A stretch of 28,245 nt of DNA. It comes from Saccoglossus kowalevskii (lineage: Eukaryota; Hemichordata; Enteropneusta; Harrimaniidae). The stretch is taken from contig NW_003150563.1 in NCBI RefSeq assembly GCF_000003605.2, positions 1 through 28,245 on the forward strand, given 5' to 3'. The translations under genes and the position numbers were made by a program. The notes under the pieces are model-generated. The model saw only the letters and a list, made by a program, of their open reading frames with translations. It was not told the DNA's origin and did no database searches. Shown here in pieces: positions 1 through 15,709 of this stretch (its first letter is position 1; the number at the start of each line of letters is the position of its first letter).

Positions 1-3000
1 CAAATTAAGTCACTAATTATAGTAAAAAATATTGAGTGTGCACCTTAACCACAATATGTGGTATGAAACATACATGTATTGGCAACAATTTGTGATATGT
101 GACATTTAATAATTAGCAGACAATTTTAAAATATGGAAATCATAATTATGGTAGAACTGCCCTATCTATTTGCTAGCAGACACCAATTAAGTCACCAATT
201 ACAGTAAAAATATTGAGTGTGCACCTTAACCACCTATGTGGTATGAAACATACATGTATTGACAACAATTTGTAATAGGTGACATTTAATAATTAGCAGA
301 CAATTTTAAAATATGGAAATCATAATTGTGGTGGAACTGCCCTATCTATATGCTAGCAGACACTAATTAAGTCACAAATTACAGTAAAAATATTGAGTGT
401 GCACTTTAACCACTTATGTGGTATGAAACATACATGTATTGACTACAATTTGTGATAGGTGACATTTAATAATTAGCAGACAATTTTAAAATATGGAAAT
501 CATAATTGTGGTAGAACTGCCCTATCTATATGCTAGCAGACACTAATTAAGTCACTAATTATAGTAAAAATATTGAGTGTGCACCTTAACCACCTATGTG
601 GTATGAAACATACATGTATTGGCAACAATTTGTGATATGTGACATTTAATAATTAGCAGACAATTTTAAAATATGGAAATCATAATTGTGGTGGAACTGC
701 CCTATCTATTTGCTAGCAGACACCAATTAAGTCACCAATTACAGTAAAAATATTGAGTGTGCACCTTAACCACCTATGTGGTATGAAACATACATGTATT
801 GACTACAATTTGTGATATGTGACATTTAATAATTAGCAGACATTTTAAAATATGGAAATCATAATTATGGTAGAACCGCCCTATCTATTTGCTAGCAGAC
901 ACCAATTTAAGACACTAATTACAGTAAAAATATTGAGTGTGCACCTTTAACCACTTATGTGGTATGAAACATACATGTGTTGATAACAATTTGTGATAGG
1001 TGACATTTAATAATTAGCAGACAATTTTAAAATATGGAAATCATAATTGTGGTAGAACTGCCCTATCTATTTGCTAGCAGACACTAATTAAGTCACTAAT
1101 TACAGTAAAAATATTGAGTGTGCACCTTAACCACCTATGTGGTATGAAACATACATGTATTGACAACAACTTGTGATAGGTGACATTTAATAATTAGCAG
1201 ACAATTTTAAAATATGGAAATCATAATTGTGGTGGAACTGCTCTTTTTACTAGCAGACACTAATTAAGTCACAAATTACAGTTAAAATATTGAGTGTGCA
1301 CCTTAACCACCTAAGTGGTATGAAACATGCATGTATTGACAACAATTTGCAATAGGTGACATTTAATAAATAGCAGACAATTTTAAAATATGGAAATCAT
1401 AATTGTGGTAGAACTGCCCTATCTATTTGCTAGCAGACACTAATTAAGTCACTAATTACAGTAAAAATATTGAGTGTGCACCTTAACCACTTATGTGGCA
1501 TGAAACATACATGTATTGTCTACAATTTGTGATAGGTGACATTTAATAATTAGCAGACAATTTTAAAATATGGAAATCATAATTGTGGTGGAACTGCTCT
1601 TTTTGCTAGCAGACAATAATTAAGTCACAAATTACAGTTAAAATATTGAGTGTGCACCTTAATCACCCATGTGGTATGAAACATACATGTATTGACAACA
1701 ATTTGCAATAGGTGACATTTAATAATTAGCAGACAATTTTAAAATATGGAAATCATAATTATGGTAGAACTGCTCTTTTTGCTAGCAGACACTAATTAAA
1801 TCACAAATTACAGTTAAAATATTGAGTGTGCACCTTAACCACCTATGTGGTATGAAACATACATGTATGGACTACAATTTGTGATAGGTGACATTTAATA
1901 ATTAGCAGACAAATTTAAAATATGGAAATCATAATTGTGGTGGAACTGCTCTTTTTGCTAGCAGACACTAATTAAGTCACTAATTACAGTAAAAATATTG
2001 AGTGTGCACCTTAACCACTTATGTTATATGAAACATACATGTATTGACTACCATTTGTGATAGATGACATTTAATAATTAGCAGAAAATTTTAAAAATAT
2101 GGAAATCATAATTATGGTAGAACTGCCCTATCTATTTGCTAGCAGACACTAATTAAGTCACAAATTACAGTAAAAATATTGAGTGTGCACCTTAACCACT
2201 TATCTGGTATGAAACATACATGTATTGACAACAATTTGTGATAGGTGACATTTAATAATTAGCAGACAATTTTAAAATATGCAAATCATAATTGTGGTGG
2301 AACTGCCCTTTTTGCTAGCAGACACTAATTAAGTCACAAATTACAGTAAAAATATTGAGTGTGCATTTTAACCACTTATGTGGTATGAAACATACATGTA
2401 ATGACTACAATTTGTAATAGGTGACATTTAATAATTAGCAGACAATTTTAAAATATGCAAATCATAATTGTGGTGGAACTGCCCTTTTTGCTAGCAGACA
2501 CTAATTAAGTCACAAATTACAGTAAAAATATTGAGTGTGCATTTTAACCACTTATGTGGTATGAAACATACATGTAATGACTACAATTTGTGATAAGGTG
2601 ACATTTAATAATTAGCAGACAATTTAAAATATGGAAATCATAATTGTGTAGACTGCCCTATCTATTTGCTAGCAGACACCAATTAAGTCACCAATTACAG
2701 TTAAAATATTGAGTGTGCACTTTAACCACTTATGTTATATGAAACATACATGTATTGACTACCATTTGTGATAGGTGACATTTAATAATTAGCAGACAAT
2801 TTTAAAATATGGAAATCATAATTGTGGTAGAACTGCCCTATCTATTTGCTAGCAGACACCAATTAAGTCACCAATTACAGTTAAAATATTGAGTGTGCAC
2901 CTTAACCACTTATGTGGTATGAAACATACATGTATGGACTACAATTTGTGATAGGTGACATTTAATAATTAGCAGACAATTTTAAAATATGGAAATCATA

Positions 3001-4904
3001 ATTGTGGTAGAACTGCCCTATCTATATGCTAGCAGACACTAATTAAGTCACTAATTACAGTAAAAATATTGAGTGTGCACCTTAACCACCTATGTGGTAT
3101 GAAACATACATGTATGGACTACAATTTGTGATAGGTGACATTTAATAATTAGCAGACAATTTTAAAATATGGAAATCATAATTGTGGTAGAACTGCCCTA
3201 TCTATTTGCTAGCAGACACTAATTAAGTCACTAATTACAGTAAAAATATTGAGTGTGCACCTTAACCACCTATGTTATATGAAACATACATGTATTGTCT
3301 ACAATTTGTGATAGGTGACATTTAATAATTAGCAGACAATTTTAAAATATGGAAATCATAATTATGGTAGAACTGCTCTTTTTGCTAGCAGACACTAATT
3401 AAGTCACAAATTACAGTTAAAATATTGAGTGTGCACCTTAACCACCTATGTGGTATGGAACATACATGTATTGACAACAATTTGTGATAGGTGACATTTA
3501 ATAATTAGCAGACAATTTTAAAATATGGAAATCATAATTGTGGTAGAACTGCCCTATCTATTTGCTAGCAGACACTAATTAAGTCACTAATTACAGTAAA
3601 AATATTGAGTGTGCACCTTAACCACCTATGTTATATGAAACATACATGTATTGACTACAATTTGTGATAGGTGACATTTAATAATTAGCAGACAATTTTA
3701 AAATATGGAAATCATAATTGTGGTAGAACTGCCCTATCTATTTGCTAGCAGACACTAATTAAGTCACTAATTACAGTAAAAATATTGAGTGTGCACCTTA
3801 ACCACCTATGTTATATGAAACATACATGTATTGACTACCATTTGTGATAGGTGACATTTAATAATTAGCAGAAAATTTTAAAATATGGAAATCATAATTG
3901 TGGTAGAACTGCCCTATCTATTTGCTAGCAGACACTAATTAAGTCACTAATTACAGTAAAAATATTGAGTGTGCACCTTAACCACTTATGTGGTATGAAA
4001 CATACATGTACTGACAACAATTTGCAATAGGTGACATTTAATAATTAGCAGACAATTTTAAAATATGGAAATCATAATTATGGTAGAACTGCTTGTTTTG
4101 CTAGCAGACACTAATTAAGTCACAAATTACAGTTAAAATATTGAGTGTGCACCTTAACCACCTATGTGGTATGAAACATACATGTATTGACTACAATTTG
4201 TGATAGGTGACATTTAATAATTAGCAGACAATTTTAAAATATGGAAATCATAATTGTGGTGGAACTGCCCTATCTATATGCTAGCAGACACTAATTAAGT
4301 CACTAATTACAGTAAAAATATTGAGTGTGCACCTTAACCACCTATGTGGTATGAAACATACATGTATTGACTATAATTTGTAATAGGTGACATTTAATAA
4401 TTAGCAGACAATTTTAAAATATGGAAATCATAATTATGGTAGAACTGCCCTATCTATATGCTAGCAGACACTAATTAAGTCACTAATTACAGTAAAAATA
4501 TTGAGTGTGCACCTTAACCACCTATGTGGTATGAAACATACATGTATGGACTACAATTTGTGATAGGTGATATTTAATAATTAGCAGACAATTTTAAAAT
4601 ATGGAAATCATAATTGTGGTATAACTGCCCTATCTATATGCTAGCAGACACTAATTAAGTCACTAATTACAGTAAAAATATTGAGTGTGCACCTTAACCA
4701 CTTATGTGGTATGAAACATACATGTATTGACTACAATTTGTGATAGGTGACATTTAATAATTAGCAGACAATTTTAAAATATGCAAATCATAATTATGGT
4801 AGAACTGCTCTTTTTGCTAGCAGACACTAATTAAGTCACTAATAACAGTAAAAATATTAAGTGTGCACCTTAACCACCTATGTGGTATAGAACATACATG
4901 TATT

Positions 4905-5432
4905 GATTACAATTTGTGATAGGTGACATTTAATAATTAGCAGACAATTTTAAAATATGGAAATCATAATTATGGTAGAACTGCTCTTTTTGCTAGCAGA
5001 CACTAATTAAATCACAAATTACAGTTAAAATATTTAGTGTGCACCTTAACCACCTATGTGGTATAGAACATACATGTATTGATTACAATTTGTGATAGGT
5101 GACATTTAATAATTAGCAGACAATTTTAAAATATGGAAATCATAATTATGGTAGAACTGCTCTTTTTGCTAGCAGACACTAATTAAATCACAAATTACAG
5201 TTAAAATATTGAGTGTGTACCTTAACCACCTATGTGGTATGGAACATACATGTATTGATTACAATTTGTGATAGGTGACATTTAATAATTAGCAGACAAT
5301 TTTAAAATATGGAAATCATAATTATGGTAGAACTGCTCTTTTTGCTAGCAGACACTAATTAAATCACAAATTACAGTAAAATATTGAGTGTGCACATTAA
5401 TCACCTATGTGGTATGGAACATACATGTATTG
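4905..5432. repeat. Local run of three near-identical 176-bp short-class monomers
   Basis: The variant TGTATTGATTAC occurs at about 4905, 5081 and 5257, exactly 176 bp apart. Each copy is followed by the ATTATGGTAGAACTGCTCTTTTTGC ending, in which the 4-bp-shorter CTCTTTTTGC form replaces CCCTATCTATNTGC, and then by TTAAATCACAAATT. This is local amplification of the short class. Confidence 0.8.
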
Positions 5433-5700
5433 ACAACAATTTGTGATAGGTGACATTTAATAATTAGCAGACAATTTTAAAATATGGAAATCATAATTGT
5501 GGTGGAACTGCTCTTTTTGCTAGCAGACACTAATTAAGTCACTAATTACAGTAAAAATATTGAGTGTGCACCTTAACCACCTATGTGGTATGAAACATAC
5601 ATGTATTGACTACAATTTGTAATAGGTGACATTTAATAATTAGCAGACAATTTTAAAATATGGAAATCATAATTATGGTAGAACTGCCCTATCTATATGC

Positions 5701-6420
5701 TAGCAGACACTAATTAAGTCACAAATTACAGTAAAAATATTGAGTGTGCACTTTAACCACTTATGTGGTATGAAACATACATGTAATAACTACAATTTGT
5801 GATAGGTGACATTTAATAATTAGCAGAAAATTTTAAAATATGGAAATCATAATTATGGTAGAACTGCGCTATCTATATGCTAGCAGACACTAATTAAGTC
5901 ACTAATTACAGTAAAAATATTGAGTGTGCACCTTAACCATCTATGTGGTATGAAACATACATGTATTGACTACAATTTGTGATAGGTGACATTTAATAAT
6001 TAGCAGACAATTTTAAAATATGGAAATCATAATTATGGTAGAACTGCCCTATCTATATGCTAGCAGACACTAATTAAGTCACAAATTACAGTAAAAATAT
6101 TGAGTGTGCACTTTAACCACTTATGTGGTATGAAACATACATGTAATAACTACAATTTGTGATAGGTGACATTTAATAATTAGCAGAAAATTTTAAAATA
6201 TGGAAATCATAATTATGGTAGAACTGCGCTATCTATATGCTAGCAGACACTAATTAAGTCACTAATTACAGTAAAAATATTGAGTGTGCACCTTAACCAT
6301 CTATGTGGTATGAAACATACATGTATTGACTACAATTTGTGATAGGTGACATTTAATAATTAGCAGACAATTTTAAAATATGGAAATCATAATTGTGGTA
6401 GAACTGCCCTATCTATTTGC
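5701..6420. repeat. Recent 360-bp dimer duplication within the satellite
   Basis: Positions 5701-6060 and 6061-6420 are two adjacent two-monomer blocks. By eye they differ at only two bases near their ends (ATGG/GTGG and ATATGC/ATTTGC). Both copies share rare variants not common elsewhere: GTAATAACTAC, GCAGAAAATTTT with ACTGCGCTATC, and CCTTAACCATC. The duplication therefore happened as a dimer unit, after the array had diversified. Confidence 0.9.
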
Positions 6421-9400
6421 TAGCAGACACCAATTAAGTCACCAATTACAGTTAAAATATTGAGTGTGCACCTTAACCACTTATGTCATATGAAACATAC
6501 ATGTATTGACTACCATTTGTGATAGGTGACATTTAATAATTAGCAGAAAATTTTAAAATATGGAAATCATAATTGTGGTATAACTGCCCTATCTATATGC
6601 TAGCAGACACTAATTAAGTCACTAATTACAGTAAAAATATTGAGTGTGCACCTTAACCACCTATGTGGTATGAAACATACATGTATGGACTACAATTTGT
6701 GATAGGTGACATTTAATAATTAGCAGACAATTTTAAAATATGGAAATCATAATTGTGGTGGAACTGCCCTATCTATTTGCTAGCAGACACTAATTAAGTC
6801 ACTAATTACAGTAAAAATATTGAGTGTGCACCTTAACCACTTATGTTATATGAAACATACATGTATTGACTACCATTTTTGATAGGTGACATTTAATAAT
6901 TAGCAGAAAATTTTAAAATATGGAAATCATAATTATGGTAGAACTGCCCTATCTATTTGCTAGCAGACACTAATTAAGTCACAAATTACAGTAAAAATAT
7001 TGAGTGTGCACCTTAACCACTTATCTGGTATGAAACATACATGTATTGACTACAATTTGTAATAGGTGACATTTAATAATTAGCAGACAATTTTAAAATA
7101 TGCAAATCATAATTGTGGTGGAACTGCCCTTTTTGCTAGCAGACACTAATTAAGTCACAAATTACAGTAAAAATATTGAGTGTGCACTTTAACCACTTAT
7201 GTGGTATGAAACATACATGTATTGACTACAATTTGTGATAGGTGACATTTAATAATTAGCAGACAATTTTAAAATATGGAAATCATAATTGTGGTAGAAC
7301 TGCCCTATCTATTTGCTAGCAGACACCAATTAAGTCACCAATTACAGTTAAAATATTGAGTGTGCACCTTAACCACTTATGTTATATGAAACATACATGT
7401 ATTGACTACCATTTGTAATAGGTGACATTTAATAATTAGCAGAAAATTTTAAAATATGGAAATCATAATTGTGGTATAACTGCCCTATCTATATGCTAGC
7501 AGACACTAATTAAGTCACTAATTACAGTAAAAATATTGAGTGTGCACCTTAACCACCTATGTGGTATGAAACATACATGTATGGACTACAATTTGTGATA
7601 GGTGACATTTAATAATTAGCAGACAATTTTAAAATATGGAAATCATAATTATGGTAGAACTGCTTGTTTTGCTAGCAGACACTAATTAAGTCACAAATTA
7701 CAGTTAAAATATTGAGTGTGCACCTTAACCACCTATGTGGTATGGAACATACATGTATTGACAACAATTTGTGATAGGTGACATTTAATAATTAGCAGAC
7801 AATTTTAAAATATGGAAATCATAATTGTGGTAGAACTGCCCTATCTATTTGCTAGCAGACACTAATTAAGTCACTAATTACAGTAAAAATATTGAGTGTG
7901 CACCTTAACCACTTATGTGGTATGAAACATACATGTACTGACAACAATTTGCAATAGGTGACATTTAATAATTAGCAGACAATTTTAAAATATGGAAATC
8001 ATAATTATGGTAGAACTGCTTGTTTTGCTATCAGACACTAATTAAGTCACAAATTACAGTTAAAATATTGAGTGTGCACCTTAACCACCTATGTGGTATG
8101 AAACATACATGTATTGACTACAATTTGTGATAGGTGACATTTAATAATTAGCAGACAATTTTAAAATATGGAAATCATAATTGTGGTGGAACTGCTCTTT
8201 TTGCTAGCAGACACTAATTAAGTCACGAATTACAGTAAAAATATTGAGTGTGCACCTTAACCACCTATGTGGTATGCAACATACATGTATTGACTACCAT
8301 TTGTGATAGGTGACATTTAATAATTAGCAGACAATTTTAAAATATGGAAATCATAATTGTGGTAGAACTGCCCTATCTATTTGCTAGCAGACACTAATTA
8401 AGTCACTAATTACAGTAAAAATCTTGAGTGTGCACCTTAACCACCTATGTTATATGAAACATACATGTATTGACTACCATTTGTGATAAGTGACATTTAA
8501 TAATTAGCAGACAATTTTAAAATATGGAAATCATAATTGTGGTAGAACTGCCCTATCTATTTGCTAGCAGACACTAATTAAGTCACTAATTACAGTAAAA
8601 ATATTGAGTGTGCACCTTAACCACCTATGTTATATGAAACATACATGTATTGACTACCATTTGTGATAGGTGACATTTAATAATTAGCAGAAAATTTTAA
8701 AATATGGAAATCATAATTGTGGTAGAACTGCCCTATCTATTTGCTAGCAGACACCAATTAAGTCACCAATTACAGTTAAAATATTGAGTGTGCACCTTAA
8801 CCACTTATCTGGTTTGAAACATACATGTATTGACAACAATTTGTAATAGGTGACATTTAATAATTAGCAGACAATTTTAAAATATGGAAATCATAATTGT
8901 GGTATAACTTCCCTATCTATATGCTAGCAGACACTAATTAAGTCACTAATTACAGTAAAAATATTGAGTGTGCACCTTAACCACCTATGTGGTATGAAAC
9001 ATACATGTATGGACTACAATTTGTGATAGGTGACATTTAATAATTAGCAGACAATTTTAAAATATGGAAATCATAATTGTGGTAGAACTGCCCTATCTAT
9101 TTGCTAGCAGACACTAATTAAGTCACAAATTACAGTAAAAATATTGAGTGTGCACCTTAACCACTTATCTGGTATGAAACATACATGTATTGACTACAAT
9201 TTGTAATAGGTGACATTTAATAATTAGCAGACAATTTTAAAATATGCAAATCATAATTGTGGTAGAACTGCCCTTTTTGCTAGCAGACACTAATTAAGTC
9301 ACAAATTACAGTAAAAATATTGAGTGTGCACTTTAACCACTTATGTGGTATGAAACATACATGTATTGACTACAATTTGTGATAGGTGACATTTAATAAT

Positions 9401-10699
9401 TAGCAGACAATTTTAAAATATGGAAATCATAATTGTGGTAGAACTGCCCTATCTATTTGCTAGCAGACACCAATTAAGTCACCAATTACAGTTAAAATAT
9501 TGAGTGTGCACCTTAACCACTTGTCTGGTTTGAAACATACATGTATTGACAACAATTTGTAATAGGTGACATTTAATAATTAGCAGACAATTTTAAAATA
9601 TGGAAATCATAATTGTGGTATAACTGCCCTATCTATATGCTAGCAGACACTAATTAAGTCACTAATTACAGTAAAAATATTGAGTGTGCACCTTAACCAC
9701 CTATGTGGTGTGAAACATACATGTATGGACTACAATTTGTGATAGGTGACATTTAATAATTAGCAGACAATTTTAAAATATGGAAATCATAATTATGGTA
9801 GAACTGCTCTTTTTGCTAGCAGACACTAATTAAATCACAAATTACAGTTAAAATATTGAGTGTGCACCTTAACCACCTATGTGGTATGGAACATACATGT
9901 ATTGACAACAATTTGTGATAGGTGACATTTAATAATTAGCAGACAATTTTAAAATATGGAAATCATAATTGTGGTGGAACTGCTCTTTTTGCTAGCAGAC
10001 ACTAATTAAGTCACTAATTACAGTAAAAATATTGAGTGTGCACCTTAACCACTTATGTTATATGAAACATACATGTATTGACTACCATTTGTGATAGGTG
10101 ACATTTAATAATTAGCAGAAAATCTTAAAATATGGAAATCATAATTATGGTAGAACTGCCCTATCTATTTGCTAGCAGACACTAATTAAGTCACAAATTA
10201 CAGTTAAAATATTGAGTGTGCACTTTAACCACTTATGTTATATGAAACATACATGTATTGACTACAATTTGTGATAGGTGACATTTAATAATTAGCAGAC
10301 AATTTTAAAATATGGAAATCATAATTGTGGTGGAACTGCTCTTTTTGCTAGCAGACACTAATTAAGTCACGAATTACAGTAAAAATATTGAGTGTGCACC
10401 TTAACCACCTATGTGGTATGCAACATACATGTATTGACTACCATTTGTGATAGGTGACATTTAATAATTAGCAGACAATTTTAAAATATGGAAATCATAA
10501 TTGTGGTAGAACTGCCCTATCTATTTGCTAGCAGACACTAATTAAGTCACTAATTACAGTAAAAATATTGAGTGTGCACCTTAACCACCTATGTTATATG
10601 AAACATACATGTATTGACTACCATTTGTGATAGGTGACATTTAATAATTAGCAGAAAATTTTAAAATATGGAAATCATAATTGTGGTAGAACTGCCCTA

Positions 10700-11240
10700 T
10701 CTATTTGCTAGCAGACACTAATTAAGTCACTAATTACAGTAAAAATATTGAGTGTGCACCTTAACCACTTATGTGGTATGAAACATACATGTACTGACAA
10801 CAATTTGCAATAGGTGACATTTAATAATTAGCAGACAATTTTAAAATATGGAAATCATAATTATGGTAGAACTGCTTGTTTTGCTAGCAGACACTAATTA
10901 AGTCACAAATTACAGTTAAAATATTGAGTGTGCACCTTAACCACCTATGTGGTATGAAACATACATGTATTGACTACAATTTGTGATAGGTGACATTTAA
11001 TAATTAGCAGACAATTTTAAAATATGGAAATCATAATTGTGGTGGAACTGCCCTATCTATTTGCTAGCAGACACTAATTAAGTCACTAATTACAGTAAAA
11101 ATATTGAGTGTGCACCTTAACCACCTATGTGGTATGAAACATACATGTATTGACTACAATTTGTAATAGGTGACATTTAATAATTAGCAGACAATTTTAA
11201 AATATGGAAATCATAATTGTGGTTGAACTGCCCTATCTAT
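10700..11240. repeat. Three-monomer block repeated near-identically at ~13,020-13,565
   Basis: This run contains the rare sequence of variants TACTGACAACAATTTGCAATAG, then ACTGCTTGTTTTGC, then GTGGTGGAACTG, then GTGGTTGAACTG. It recurs about 2.32 kb (13 monomers) downstream with only about two base differences by eye. Related copies of its first part lie near 3,960-4,260 and 7,880-8,190. It is evidence of multi-monomer (higher-order) exchange units. Confidence 0.75.
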
Positions 11241-14200
11241 ATGCTAGCAGACACTAATTAAGTCACTAATTACAGTAAAAATATTGAGTGTGCACCTTAA
11301 CCACCTATGTGGTATGAAACATACATGTATGGACTACAATTTGTAATAGGTGACATTTAATAATTAGTAGACAATTTTAAAATATGAAAATCATAATTAT
11401 GGTAGAACTGCCCTATCTATATGCTAGCAGACACTAATTAAGTCACTAATTACAGTAAAAATATTGAGTGTGCACCTTAACCACTTATCTGGTTTGAAAC
11501 ATACATGTATTGACTACAATTTGTAATAGGTGACATTTAATAATTAGTAGACAATTTTAAAATATGAAAATCATAATTATGGTAGAACTGCCCTATCTAT
11601 ATGCTAGCAGACACTAATTAAGTCACTAATTACAGTAAAAATATTGAGTGTGCACCTTAACCACCTATGTGGTATGAAACATACATGTATGGACTACAAT
11701 TTGTGATAGGTGACATTTAATAATTAGCAGACAATTTTAAAATATGGAAATCATAATTATGGTAGAACTGCTCTTTTTGCTAGCAGACACTAATTAAGTC
11801 ACAAATTACAGTAAAAATATTGAGTGTGCACCTTAACCACTTATCTGGTATGAAACATACATGTATTGACTACAATTTGTAATAGGTGACATTTAATAAT
11901 TAGCAGACAATTTTAAAATATGCAAATCATAATTGTGGTGGAACTGCTCTTTTTGCTAGCAGACACTAATTAAATCACAAATTACAGTTAAAATATTGAG
12001 TGTGCACCTTAACCACCTATGTGGTATGAAACATACATGTATTGACTACAATTTGTAATAGGTGACATTTAATAATTAGCAGACAATTTTAAAATATGGA
12101 AATCATAATTGTGGTGGAACTGCTCTTTTTGCTAGCAGACACTAATTAAGTCACTAATTACAGTAAAAATATTGAGTGTGCACCTTAACCACCTATGTTA
12201 TATGAAACATACATGTATTGACTACCATTTGTGATAGGTGACATTTAATAATTAGCAGAAAATTTTAAAATATGGAAATCATAATTGTGGTAGAACTGCC
12301 CTATCTATTTGCTAGCAGACACTAATTAAGTCACTAATTACAGTAAAAATATTGAGTGTGCACCTTAACCACCTATGTTATATGAAACATACATGTATTG
12401 ACTACCATTTGTGATAGGTGACATTTAATAATTAGCAGAAAATTTTAAAATATGGAAATCATAATTGTGGTAGAACTGCCCTATCTATTTGCTAGCAGAC
12501 ACTAATTAAGTCACTAATTACAGTTAAAATATTGAGTGTGCACCTTAACCACCTATGTGGTATGAAACATACATGTATTGACTACAATTTGTGATAGGTG
12601 ACATTTAATAATTAGCAGACAATTTTAAAATATGGAAATCATAATTGTGGTGGAACTGCCCTATCTATTTGCTAGCAGACACTAATTAAGTCACTAATTA
12701 CAGTAAAAATATTGAGTGTGCACCTTAACCACCTATGTGGTATGAAACATACATGTATTGACTACAATTTGTAGTAGGTGACATTTAATAATTAGCAGAC
12801 AATTTTAAAATATGGAAATCATAATTGTGGTTGAACTGCCCTATCTATATGCTAGCAGACACTAATTAAGTCACTAATTACAGTAAAAATATTGAGTGTG
12901 CACCTTAACCACCTATGTGGTATGAAACATACATGTATTGACTACAATTTGTAATAGGTGACATTTAATAATTAGCAGACAATTTTAAAATATGGAAATC
13001 ATAATTATGGTAGAACTGCCCTATCTATTTGCTAGCAGACACTAATTAAGTCACTAATTACAGTAAAAATATTGAGTGTGCACCTTAACCACTTATGTGG
13101 TATGAAACATACATGTACTGACAACAATTTGCAATAGGTGACATTTAATAATTAGCAGACAATTTTAAAATATGGAAATCATAATTGTGGTAGAACTGCT
13201 TGTTTTGCTAGCAGACACTAATTAAGTCACAAATTACAGTTAAAATATTGAGTGTGCACCTTAACCACCTATGTGGTATGAAACATACATGTATTGACTA
13301 CAATTTGTGATAGGTGACATTTAATAATTAGCAGACAATTTTAAAATATGGAAATCATAATTGTGGTGGAACTGCCCTATCTATTTGCTAGCAGACACTA
13401 ATTAAGTCACTAATTACAGTAAAAATATTGAGTGTGCACCTTAACCACCTATGTGGTATGAAACATACATGTATTGACTACAATTTGTAATAGGTGACAT
13501 TTAATAATTAGCAGACTATTTTAAAATATGGAAATCATAATTGTGGTTGAACTGCCCTATCTATATGCTAGCAGACACTAATTAAGTCACTAATTACAGT
13601 AAAAATATTGAGTGTGCACCTTAACCACCTATGTGGTATGAAACATACATGTATTGACTACAATTTGTAATAGGTGACATTTAATAATTAGCAGACAATT
13701 TTAAAATATGGAAATCATAATTATGGTAGAACTGCCCTATCTATATGCTAGCAGACACTAATTAAGTCACTAATTACAGTAAAAATATTGAGTGTGCACC
13801 TTAACCACTTATGTTATATGAAACATACATGTATTGACTACCATTTGTGATAGGTGACATTTAATAATTAGCAGAAAATTTTAAAATATGGAAATCATAA
13901 TTATGGTAGAACTGCCCTATCTATTTGCTAGCAGACACTAATTAAGTCACAAATTACAGTAAAAATATTGAGTGTGCACCTTAACCACTTATCTGGTATG
14001 AAACATACATGTATTGACTACAATTTGTAATAGGTGACATTTAATAATTAGCAGACAATTTTAAAATATGGAAATCATAATTGTGGTGGAACTGCTCTTT
14101 TTGCTAGCAGACACTAATTAAATCACAAATTACAGTTAAAATATTGAGTGTGCACCTTAACCACCTATGTGGTATGAAACATACATGTATTGACTACAAT

Positions 14201-15709
14201 TTGTAATAGGTGACATTTAATAATTAGCAGACAATTTTAAAATATGGAAATCATAATTGTGGTGGAACTGCTCTTTTTGCTAGCAGACACTAATTAAGTC
14301 ACGAATTACAGTAAAAATATTGAGTGTGCACCTTAACCACCTATGTGGTATGCAACATACATGTATTGACTACCATTTGTGATAGGTGACATTTAATAAT
14401 TAGCAGACAATTTTAAAATATGGAAATCATAATTGTGGTAGAACTGCCCTATCTATTTGCTAGCAGACACTAATTAAGTCACTAATTACAGTAAAAATAT
14501 TGAGTGTGCACCTTAACCACTTATGTGGTATGAAACATACATGTACTGACAACAATTTGCAATAGGTGACATTTAATAATTAGCAGACAATTTTAAAATA
14601 TGGAAATCATAATTTTGGTAGAACTGCTCTTTTTGCTAGCAGACACTAATTAAATCACAAATTACAGTTAAAATATTGAGTGTGCATCTTAACCACCTAT
14701 GTGGTATGGAACATACATGTATTGACAACAATTTGTGATAGGTGACATTTAATAATTAGCAGACAATTTTAAAATATGGAAATCATAATTATGGTAGAAC
14801 TGCCCTATCTATTTGCTAGCAGACACTAATTAAGTCACAAATTACAGTAAAAATATTGAGTGTGCACCTTAACCACCTATGTGGTATGAAACATACATGT
14901 ATTGACAACAATTTGTAATAGGTGACATTTAATAATTAGCAGACAATTTTAAAATATGGAAATCATAATTGTGGTTGAACTGCCCTATCTATATGCTAGC
15001 AGACACTAATTAAGTCACTAATTACAGTAAAAATATTGAGTGTGCACCTTAACCACCTATGTGGTATGAAACATACATGTATTGACTACAATTTGTGATA
15101 GGTGACATTTAATAATTAGCAGACAATTTTAAAATATGGAAATCATAATTATGGTAGAACTGCCCTATCTATATGCTAGCAGACACTAATTAAGTCACTA
15201 ATTACAGTAAAAATATTGAGTGTGCACCTTAACCACCTATGTGGTATGAAACATACATGTATGGACTACAATTTGTGATAGGTGACATTTAATAATTAGC
15301 AGACAATTTTAAAATATGGAAATCATAATTATGGTAGAACTGCCCTATCTATATGCTAGCAGACACTAATTAAGTCACTAATTACAGTAAAAATATTGAG
15401 TGTGCACCTTAACCACCTATGTGGTATGAAACATACATGTATGGACTACAATTTGTGATAGGTGACATTTAATAATTAGCAGACAATTTTAAAATATGGA
15501 AATCATAATTGTGGTGGAACTGCTCTTTTTGCTAGCAGACACTAATTAAGTCACTAATTACAGTAAAAATATTGAGTGTGCACCTTAACCACTTATGTTA
15601 TATGAAACATACATGTATTGACTACCATTTGTGATAGTGACATTTAATAATTAGCAGAAAATTTTAAAATATGGAAATCATAATTATGGTAGAACTGCCC
15701 TATCTATTT

